Part shown: positions 6,661-13,000 of the stretch, in pieces
Layout of the letters: every line of letters starts with the position of its first letter
Numbering within the stretch: position 1 is the first letter of the stretch
DNA from: Owenia fusiformis
Taxonomy: Eukaryota; Annelida; Polychaeta; Sabellida; Oweniidae
Direction: 5' to 3'
DNA: 13,000 nucleotides
Assembly: GCA_903813345.2 (NCBI GenBank)
Contig: CAIIXF020000437.1
Span: forward strand, 1 to 13,000
The notes under the pieces: model-generated
Seen by the model: the letters and a program-made list of their open reading frames with translations, nothing else
What the model was told of the DNA's origin: nothing
Database searches by the model: none
Program-made: the position numbers and the translations under genes

Positions 6661-8358
6661 CCGCTATAACTATCTAACCAGAAGTTAGATTGTATTTTGG
6701 TTTAAAGATTCGGACTCCTGGGAAAATTCTACCCTTAATTCATAACTCATACATTAAATTTGGAGATTTTTTTATTTTGACCTACTTTTTGGACACCATA
6801 TCTCAAAAGTGGGTCAAAATACTTTCTGACGGCAAAAGGCTATCACTATAAGCACACTCTTTGCTACCTGTATACAAAATTTCGAAGCAAATCATTAAAG
6901 TGTAGCGCAGAATCGCAAAAATAAGGAAAATTATGAATTTGCCCTAGATTTTGACCTTGGCATTTTGGTGTCCAAATTTTAAAGCTAGATAGCCTTCGAG
7001 GCCCCCTTTTTTTAAAGGCTTTCAGAATGTTAAGCTGTACTCAGTCTATATCTGGTATTTTAGACTTCAAAAAAAAAATCTTTTTCCCTATTGACATAAC
7101 ATGGGGCACCAAATTTAGCAATTTTTGAGCTTTCAAAACGCTATAACTTTCAAACAGAAAGTCGGATCGAAATTTGGTTTGCAGATTCAGATTCCTCAGA
7201 AAATTCTATCCTTATTTCATAACTCATATGCTAAATTCGGAGAACTTTTATTTTGACCTACTTTTCGGACACCATATCTCAAAAGTGGGTCAAAATACTC
7301 TCTGACGGAAAAAGGCTAACACTATTAGCACACTCTTTGCTACCTGTATACAAAATTTTGAAGCAAATCCTAAAAGTGTAGTGCCAGAATCGCAAAAATA
7401 AGGAAAAACTATGAATTTGACCTAGATTTTGACCTAGGCATTTTGGTGTCCAAATATTGAAACTAGGTAGCTTTTGAGGTCCCCTTCTTTTATAGGAATT
7501 CATTATCTTAAGCTGTACTCAATCTATATCTCGTATTTTACACTTCAAAAAAATCTTTTTTCCTTGACTTTCTATCAGGATAACATCAGATCGATTTTTC
7601 TCGAAATTTCAAAACGCTATAACTTTCAAACCGGAAAGGAAGGATAGATAGGAAGGATAGGATCAGATAGGAAGGATGGATGAATTTTTCAATATTTTCT
7701 TCTCTACTCTTGACTTTCTATCAGGATACCATCAGATCGATTTTCCGAAATTTCAAAACGCCATAACTTCCGAACCGGGAGTCGGATCGAAATTTGATTT
7801 AAAGATTCGGATTCCTGACAAAATTCTACCCCTTATTCATAACTCATACGTTAAATTTGGCGAATTTTTATTTTGACCTACTTTTCGGACACGCCATAAC
7901 TTTGGAACCGGTAGTCGGATCGAAATTTGGTTTGCAGATTCGGATTCCTGAGAAAATTCTACTTTTAATTCATAACTCATATGTAAAATTTGGAGAATTT
8001 TTTATTTTGACCTACATTTCGGACACCATATCTCAAAAGTGGGTCAAAATACTCTCTGACGGCAAAATGATAACACTATTAGCCCACTCTTTGCTACCTG
8101 TATACAAAATTTTGAAGCAAATCCTAAAAGTGTAGTGCCAGAATCGCAAAAATAAGGAAAAACTATGTATTTGACCTAGATTTTGACCTAGGGATTTTGG
8201 TGTCCAAATTTTAAAGCTAGATAGCCTTCGAGGTCCACTTCTTTTATAGACTTTCAGAATCTTAAGCTGTACTCAGTCTTTATCTGGTATTTTACACTTC
8301 AAAAAAATCTTTTTTCTCATTGACATAACATGGGGCACCAAAATTAGCAATTTCAAAA
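6661..8358. repeat. C1 internal tandem units of about 475 bp
   Basis: The unit marker (CGCTATAACT... variants) lies at 6661, 7139, 7615, 7759, 7892 and 8359. The regular spacing is about 476 bp. The extra markers 144 and 133 bp apart arise from the B-like insertion. Units share a strongly kept stretch from ATATCTCAAAAGTGGGTC through TCTGACGGCAAAAGGCTAAC to GTGTAGTG, while the CCGGAAGTCGGAT half is more variable. Confidence 0.85.
7635..7682. repeat. Transplanted GGATA microsatellite fragment and breakpoint
   Basis: Unit sequence at 7615-7633 (CGCTATAACTTTCAAACCGG) runs straight into AAGGAAGGATAGATAGGAAG, the right end of the element B microsatellite. After it, GATGGATGAATTTTTCAATA matches 5331 on. 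A GGAA microhomology sits at the switch. Confidence 0.8.
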
Positions 8359-8764
8359 CGCTATAGCTTCCGAACCGGAAGTCAGATTGAAATTTGGTTT
8401 GCAGATTTGGATTCCTGAGGAAATTTTACACTTATTTCATAACTCATACGTTGAATTCGGAGAACTTTTTCGTTTGACCTACTTTCCGGACGCAATATCT
8501 CAAAATCGGTAAAAGTAATCAAAAAATTGATTACTCACAGTCGAATCGTCTTTTTCTCGGCTACACGTTGAAAAAAAAATTTTGAAAAAATATCGAAAAA
8601 TGACAAAGATAATTGACAAAATGATAATTTGACCTAGATTTTGACCTTTGACCTAGATAAAAATTTGACCTAATTTCCCAGAAACTAGGTCACATACCCT
8701 AACTGACCATGTAAGTAGATTTACTCCAAGTCTTCTAGTTACTGAGAAAACGTGACAAGAGAGA
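8359..8764. repeat. C1 terminal module
   Basis: It starts with CGCTATAGCTTCCGAACCGG and goes through CAATATCTCAAAATCGGTAA. It ends with GATTTTGACCTTTGACCTAG, CTAGTTACTGAGAAAACGTG and the TC end (ACAAGAGAGA on plus). Confidence 0.7.
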
Positions 8765-8774
8765 ATAATAATAA
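8765..8774. repeat. AAT microsatellite between C1 and C2
   Basis: ATAATAATAA separates the two C copies; it is the same run as at 6437-6446. Confidence 0.7.
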
Positions 8775-8783
8775 CTAGACATG

Positions 8784-8805
8784 TAAATTGAACAAGTTCA
8801 ATTTA
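8784..8805 (-). other. C2 terminal hairpin
   Basis: It is identical to C1: TAAATTGAAC-AA-GTTCAATTTA, 5 bases inside CTAG. Confidence 0.75.
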
Positions 8806-8830
8806 AGACTCCAGATTTAAACCTTTTTTC

Positions 8831-8890
8831 AAGCTGAGTCATCCAATTGTAAGCTGAGTCATTCAGAATAAGCTGAGTCAGCTAGAATAT
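8831..8890. repeat. C2 short repeats with TGAGTCA
   Basis: Three copies start at about 8831, 8851 and 8870. Each contains exact GCTGAGTCA, followed by TCC, TTC and GCT. TGAGTCA is better kept here than the surrounding bases. Confidence 0.7.
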
Positions 8891-8980
8891 AGACATTTAG
8901 ACAACTTTTAAGAATGTTATCTTCGACTCCATTGGCTTAACATGGGGATATCATCATATCGACTTTCCGAGACTTCAAAC

Positions 8981-10401
8981 TGCTATAACTATCTAATCAG
9001 AAGGTGGATCAAAATTTGGTTTAAAGATTTGGATTCCTGAGACATTTCTACTTTTAATTCATAACTCATACGTTAAATATGGAGAACTTTTTACTTTGAC
9101 CTACTTTTCGGACACAAATATTTCAAAAGTGGGTCAAAATACTTTCTGACGGCAAAAGGCTAACACTATAAGCACACTCTTTGCTACCTGTATACAAAAT
9201 TTTGAAGCAAATCATATTAGTGTAATGTCAGAAACGCAAAAATAAGGAAAAACTATGAATTTGACCTAGATTTTGACCTGGGCATTTTGGTGTCCAAATT
9301 TTAAAGCTAGATAGCCTTCGAGGTCCCCTTCTTTTATAGGCTTTCAGAATAATAAGCTGTACTCGGTCAATATCTCGTATATCAAAAAAATATTTTTTCT
9401 AATTGACATAACATGGGGCACCATATTCAGCGATTTTTGAGCTTTCAAAACGCCATAACTTTCGGACCGAGGGTCGGATTGAAATTTGGTTTGCAGATTC
9501 GGATTCCTGAGAAAATTCTACCCTCAGTTCACAAGTCATGCGTTGAATTTGGAGAACTTTTTGTGTTGACCTACTTTCCGGACGCCATATCTCAAAAGTG
9601 GGTCAAAATACTTTCTGACGGCAAAAGGCTAACACTATTAGCACACTCTTTGCTACCTGTATACAAAATTTTGAAGCAAATTATTAAAGTGTAGTGTCAG
9701 AATCGTAAAAATAAGGAAAAACTATGAATTTGACCTAGATTTTGACCTAGGCATTTTGGTGTCCAAATTTTGAAGCTATGTAGCTTTTGAGGTCCCCTTC
9801 TTTAATAATAGTTCATTATGTTGAACTTTACCCAGTCTATATCTTGTATTTTACACTTCAAAAAAGTCTTTTTTCCCATTGACTTAACATGGTGCACCAA
9901 ATTGAGCGATTTTTGAGATTTCAAAACGCTTTAACTTCCGAACCGGCAGTCGGATCGAAATTTAGTTTGCAGATTCAGATTCCTGAGAAAATTCTACTCT
10001 TATTTCATAGCTCATATGTTAAATTTGGAGAACTTTTTATTTTGACCTACATTTCGGACACCATATCTCAAAAGTGGGTCAAAATACTTTCTGACGGCAA
10101 AAGGCTAACACTATTAGCACACTCTTTGCTACCTGTTTACAAAATTTTGAAGCAAATTATTAAAGTGTAGTGTCAGAATCGTAAAAATGAGGAAAAACTA
10201 TGAATTTGACCTAGATTTTGACCTAGGCATTTTGGTGTCCAAATTTTGAAGCTATGTAGCTTTTGAGGTCCCCTTCTTTTCTAGGCATTCATTATGTTAA
10301 GCTGTACTCAGTCTATATCTTGTATTTTACACTTCGAAAAAGTCTTTTTTCCCATTGGCTTAACATGGGCACCAAATTTAGCGATTTTTGAGATTTCAAA
10401 A
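8981..10401. repeat. C2 internal tandem units of about 475 bp
   Basis: Markers lie at 8981, 9451, 9927 and 10402 (periods 470, 476 and 475). Units 2 and 3 each carry an open frame of 93 codons (9413-9694, 9889-10170). Comparing the two, I count about twenty amino-acid-changing codon differences and only about two silent ones, so they are not conserved proteins. Confidence 0.9.
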
Positions 10402-10817
10402 CGCAATAACTTCCGAACCGGAAGTCGGATCGAAATTTTGTTTGCAGATTCGGATTCCTGAGATAATTCTACACTTATATGATGATTCACACGTTGAATT
10501 TGGAGAACTTTTTATGTTCTGACCTACTTTTCGGACACCATATCTCAAAATCGGTAAGAGTAATCAAAAAACGGTTTACCATTCTTAATAAGCTTTTTCT
10601 AAGGAACATGATGAAAAAAAACCGGAGTGAAAATACCGAAGGACGACTGAGAAAACTTGTAAAATAGTGAAAAACCACGATTTGACCTAGTTCTTGACCT
10701 TTGACCTAGATAAAAAGTTGACCTAATTTCCCAGAAACTAGGCCTCATTACCTAGTTGACTGTGTTAGCAGATTTAAGTAAGTCCTTCTAGTTACCGAGA
10801 AAACGTGACAAGAGAGA
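10402..10817. repeat. C2 terminal module
   Basis: It starts with CGCAATAACTTCCGAACCGG. Its middle (AAGGAACATGATGAAAAAAA) matches element B at about 6220-6245 rather than C1, so the C2 end is partly B-like. It ends with TTGACCTAGATAAAAAGTTG, CTAGTTACCGAGAAAACGTG and the TC end. Confidence 0.7.
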
Positions 10818-10819
10818 AA

Positions 10820-10832
10820 GAATAATAATAAT
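10820..10832. repeat. AAT microsatellite between C2 and hairpin array
   Basis: A run of AAT repeats (GAATAATAATAAT) leads directly into the first AATAAG unit of the hairpin array. Confidence 0.7.
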
Positions 10833-11034
10833 AATAAGAAAACCGGCAAAAGCAATAGACTCCAGATTTTCAATCTGGAGTCTAATAAGAAAACTGGCAA
10901 AAGCAATAGACTCCAGATTTTCAATCTGGAGTCTAATAAGAATACTGACAAAAACAATAGACTCCAGATTGACATCTGGAGTCTAATAAGAATACTGACA
11001 AAAACAATAGACTCCAGATTGACATCTGGAGTCT
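10833..11034. repeat. Four-unit hairpin tandem array (51, 51, 50, 50 bp)
   Basis: Units run 10833-10883, 10884-10934, 10935-10984 and 10985-11034. Each has a 24 bp spacer (AATAAGAAAACTGGCAAAAG then CAAT, or the AATAAGAATACTGACAAAAA form) and a perfect hairpin. In units 1 and 2 the stem is AGACTCCAGATT (12 bp) with loop TTC. In units 3 and 4 the stem is AGACTCCAGAT (11 bp) with loop TGAC. The four hairpins lie at 10857, 10908, 10959 and 11009. The stem sequence AGACTCCAGAT also stands just inside the terminal hairpins of B, C1 and C2, which links the array to these elements. An open frame across it on the minus strand merely translates the repeat. Confidence 0.9.
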
Positions 11035-11056
11035 AATAAATAATAATAAAGAATAA
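11035..11056. repeat. AAT microsatellite before A3
   Basis: AATAAATAATAATAAAGAAT and the following AA join the hairpin array to the CTAG end of A3. GAATAACTAG here is identical to the A1/A2 junction at 3645-3654. Confidence 0.65.
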
Positions 11057-11060
11057 CTAG

Positions 11061-11092
11061 AGATCTAACGATCTAAGATTGCAAGCAATCTT
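11061..11092 (-). other. A3 terminal double hairpin
   Basis: Same perfect stems as A1 and A2: AGATC / GATCT at 11061-11074 and AAGATTGC / GCAATCTT at 11075-11092. Confidence 0.7.
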
Positions 11093-11564
11093 ACGGAGGC
11101 CCTATATTCGTTTCTGAACATTTAAAGGCCAGCCAAAGGTCAAATCTCTAATACTAGGTCATATATGAACTCCAGACAACTTGTAGATGATTTTTAAAAA
11201 AGGTTTGGTCGAATTAATGCAAGTTGAAATTTGACCTTGAAAAATTCCGAAATTTGACCTTTTTTCAGTTTTTGAGCTATAATATCTCAAAACTGGAGCC
11301 AAATTTTAATAGATAATCAATTGCTAATATGTGTAGAACCTTTAGTAGAGGAATATATATTCTGACTTTCATTTAAAAATATTGATTTGTAGTCTCCAAT
11401 TTTGAGAAACTTAGAAAACACAGTTTGTGATTTCGTTTGATGACCTTGACCTTTGACCTTGCAAATTTTACTTTTTTAGACCTCAGAAGGTCTTTTGTGA
11501 ATAAATATACCTAAATTTGAATCCAGAAAATCAATTTGAAAAATCAACTTTTTTGACCTTTCGG

Positions 11565-11598
11565 AGGTCACTGAAGGTCAACCAAAGGTCAAAGCTCA
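11565..11598. promoter_or_regulatory. Half-site cluster, A3 unit 1
   Basis: AGGTCA occurs at 11565, 11575 and 11586, and a decayed AGCTCA at 11593. Spacers are 4, 5 and 1. A triple TGACCT cluster lies about 110 bases before. Confidence 0.45.
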
Positions 11599-12011
11599 AA
11601 AGTAAGGTTAGATTTGGAATCCTGACAATTTGTAGATGAGTTTTAAAAAAAAATTGGTCAATTTGAAGCAAGTTAAAATTTAGTCTTGAAAAGTTTCATA
11701 ATTTGACCTTTTTTCAGTTTTTGAGTTCCAATATCTCAAAACTGGTACACAATTTTAATAAATAGTCAATTGCTAATATGTGTAGAACCTATAGAGGAAT
11801 ATATATCCTGACTTTCATTTAAAAATATTGATTTGTAGTCTCCAATTTTGAGAAACTTAGAAAACACAGTTTGTGATTTCGTTTGATGACCTTGACCTTT
11901 GACCTTGCAAATTTTACTTTTTTAGGCCTCAGTGGGTCCTTTGTGATCAAAGATACCTAAATTTGAATCCAGAAAATCAATTTGAAAAATCAACTTTTTT
12001 TTACCTTTCAA

Positions 12012-12057
12012 AGGTCACTGAAGGTCAACTAAAGGTCATAGGTCAAAACTAAGGTCA
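12012..12057. promoter_or_regulatory. Half-site cluster, A3 unit 2
   Basis: AGGTCA occurs at 12012, 12022, 12033, 12040 and 12052, all exact, with spacers 4, 5, 1 and 6. Confidence 0.5.
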
Positions 12058-12457
12058 GATTTGAGTTCCTGAGATCTTGTAGATGCTTTTTAAAAAAAAG
12101 TTTGTTCAATTTAGAGCAAGTTGAAATTTGACCTTGAAAAATTTCGAAATTTGACCTTCTTTCAGTTTTTGAGTTGTAATATCTCAAAACTGGAGCAAAA
12201 TTTTAATAAATAGTCAATTGCTAATATGTGTAAAACCTTTAGAGGAATATATATTCTGACTTTCAGTAAAAAAAATTGATTTGTAGTCTCCAATTTTGAG
12301 AAACTTAGAAAACACAGTTTGTGATTTCATTTGATGACCTTGACCTTTGACCTTGCAAATTTTACTTTTTTAGACCTCAGAAGGTCTTTTGTGAATAAAT
12401 ATACCTAAATTTGAATCCAGAAAATCGATTTGAAAAATCAACTTTTTGACCTTTCGG

Positions 12458-12503
12458 AGGTCACTGAAGGTCAACCAAAGGTCAAAGGTCAAAAGTAAGG
12501 TCA
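12458..12503. promoter_or_regulatory. Half-site cluster, A3 unit 3
   Basis: AGGTCA occurs at 12458, 12468, 12479, 12486 and 12498, all exact, with spacers 4, 5, 1 and 6. Confidence 0.5.
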
Positions 12504-12565
12504 GATTTAGAATCCTGAGAACTTGAAGATGAGTTTTAAAAAAAAATTTGGTCAATTTGAAGCAA

Positions 12566-12883
12566 GTTGAAAAAAGACCTTTTTTGACCTTTTTTTGACC
12601 TTCAATATCTCGAAATCTGGTGAAAATTTGTCTAGACGGCAAAAGGCTAACACTAATAGAATACTAATATCTATCTGTATGCAAAAATTCAGGCAAAAAT
12701 ATTGAAGTGTAGTGTCAGGATTTGAGAAACTTGAAAAAAGCTTTGATTTGACCTAGATTTTGACCTTCGACCTTGACCTAGATAAAAATTCCTTTCCCAC
12801 CAAGTTCAGCCAAGGTCCCTAGTAGGATTATGTAGTAGCTAGTTGAAAGCTAGTTGGAAGTAGGAGAAAAAGAGGGAGGAAGA
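12566..12883. repeat. A3 terminal module
   Basis: It matches A1 3314-3631 closely, including AGACGGCAAAAGGCTAA and GTGTAGTGTCAGGATTTGAG. It ends in the TAGTAGCTAGTTGAAAG block seen in A2. Confidence 0.75.
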
Positions 12884-12884
12884 A

Positions 12885-13000
12885 CTAGAAGATTGCAAGC
12901 AATCTTACGGAGGCCCTGTAGGCATTACCAATTAGAAGGTCAACTAAAGGTTTTTAAAAAAGGTTTGGTAGAATTAATGCAAGTTGAAATTTGACCTTGA
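12885..13000 (-). mobile_element. Helitron-like element A4, start only (cut by window end)
   Basis: CTAG at 12885 is followed by only the inner hairpin AAGATTGC-AA-GCAATCTT (12889-12906) and ACGGAGGCCCT. The outer AGATC hairpin is missing. The head is also shortened by roughly 70 bases relative to A3 and altered (GTAGGCATTACCAATTAGAA), before rejoining the family at AGGTTTGGTAGAATTAATGC. The hairpin here directly adjoins CTAG. The rest lies outside the window. Confidence 0.6.
12889..12906 (-). other. A4 terminal hairpin (single)
   Basis: The perfect 8 bp stem AAGATTGC / GCAATCTT lies directly inside CTAG, without the outer hairpin seen in A1-A3. This suggests the inner hairpin is the essential one. 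Confidence 0.7.

Larger units (their letters stand above)
6447..8764 (-). mobile_element. Helitron-like non-autonomous element C1 (mosaic)
   Basis: CTAG at 6447-6450, then a 10 bp hairpin, AGACTCCAGATTTAA, two to three TGAGTCA repeats, three tandem units (6661, 7139, 7615/7892) and a terminal module (8359 on). The minus-strand start is TCTCTCTTGTCACG at 8764. Unlike C2 it has a block (about 7635-8000) matching element B, including the right end of the B microsatellite, so C1 is chimeric and longer (2318 against about 2043 bp). No protein gene is present. Confidence 0.65.
8775..10817 (-). mobile_element. Helitron-like non-autonomous element C2
   Basis: CTAG is at 8775-8778 with the same hairpin as C1. 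TGAGTCA repeats follow at 8831-8890, tandem units at 8981, 9451 and 9927, and a terminal module from 10402. The minus-strand start is TCTCTCTTGTCACG at 10817; a TC four bases further out (10821) cannot be excluded. It lacks the B-like block of C1 and so represents the plainer family C form. No Rep, helicase or other protein gene is present. Confidence 0.65.
11223..12565. repeat. A3 internal tandem repeat, three units of about 448 bp
   Basis: Units start at 11223, 11672 and 12120 (periods 449, 448 and 446). Unit 2 again has AAATTTAGTCTTGAAAAG. Units 2-3 share the AGATCTTGTAGATGCTTTTT junction with A1, confirming unit-by-unit correspondence. Confidence 0.9.
11057..12883 (-). mobile_element. Helitron-like non-autonomous element A3
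   Basis: This is a full three-unit family A copy, 1827 bp, with the same layout as A1: CTAG at 11057, double hairpin, head with ACGGAGGCCCTATATTCG, units at 11223, 11672 and 12120, terminal module at 12566, TC end at 12883 (TCTTCCTCCCTC on minus). It is very similar to A1 in the head and units. Its tail (AAAGAGGGAGGAAG) is closer to that of A2. It abuts A4 with one base between. Confidence 0.65.

Noticed and set aside
9413-10170. Two open frames of 93 codons with the same layout (and a related one at 7857-8135), looking like a conserved small protein family
   Set aside because: Codon-by-codon comparison of the copies shows about twenty amino-acid changes against about two silent ones. That is drift within a DNA repeat, not protein conservation.
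10748-10975. Minus-strand frame of 75 codons rich in leucine, like a membrane protein
   Set aside because: It is the translation of the hairpin tandem array; its repeats are those of the DNA unit.
10833-11034. CRISPR-like array (regular palindromic repeats with spacers)
   Set aside because: The spacers are as similar to each other as the repeats, there are no cas genes, and the setting is eukaryotic.
12370-12642. Minus-strand frame of 90 codons, with a related shorter one at 2232-2420
   Set aside because: It crosses the boundary of a tandem unit and the terminal module and is broken in the other copies.
1806-13000. Hammerhead ribozyme as found in some retrozymes and Penelope-like elements
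   Set aside because: No CTGANGA core with a matching GAAA segment was seen by eye in the units or their junctions.
1806-13000. Autonomous Helitron with Rep/helicase gene, or any retroelement reverse transcriptase
   Set aside because: No frame longer than about 93 codons exists and none shows helicase, Rep or reverse transcriptase motifs.
1806-13000. Simple centromeric-type satellite
   Set aside because: The unit number varies between elements with defined, repeated ends and hairpins, and family types alternate. That fits mobile elements better than a uniform satellite, although a satellite-like role of the array cannot be excluded.

Overview
The window looks like nuclear, intergenic or intronic DNA of an AT-rich animal genome. 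There is no bacterial-style gene packing, no long open reading frame and no recognisable rRNA or tRNA gene. Most of it is moderately diverged repeats with AAT, AAATA and GGATA microsatellites. A marine invertebrate such as a mollusc is a guess from the style of the repeats, not something the sequence proves.

Positions 1-1805 are flanking DNA. They hold a pair of direct repeats 305 bp apart, a minus-strand stretch that looks like a frameshifted terminal exon followed by two AATAAA signals, a TTTGG/AAA-rich low-complexity tract, and a MITE-like inverted repeat that stops two bases short of the first mobile element.

Positions 1806-13000 are a nearly continuous head-to-tail array of seven non-autonomous elements (here A1, A2, B, C1, C2, A3, A4), all read on the minus strand. 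Each ends (plus-strand left side) in CTAG followed by T. A short perfect hairpin lies inside that end, and the other end starts with TC (TCTTCC, TCTGTA or TCTCTC). This fits Helitron-like, rolling-circle elements lacking their own Rep/helicase gene. Between the ends lie tandem units of about 447 bp (family A) or 475 bp (families B and C), which appear to descend from one ancestral monomer. A1 and A3 carry three units and A2 carries two; C1 and C2 carry three plus a terminal module.

The most striking points are these. (1) Terminal hairpins differ in sequence between families but keep perfect pairing. (2) Elements abut as CTAG-T-TC, or are separated by AT-rich microsatellite. (3) Four 50-51 bp units, each holding a perfect long hairpin, lie between C2 and A3. 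(4) AGGTCA half-sites keep the spacing 4-5-1 in every family A unit, and these are nuclear-receptor-type DR4/DR5/DR1 arrangements. (5) C1 is a mosaic carrying a piece of a B-like element. Short open frames in the repeats are not genes: copies of the same frame differ mostly by amino-acid-changing substitutions. No intact protein-coding or RNA gene was found.
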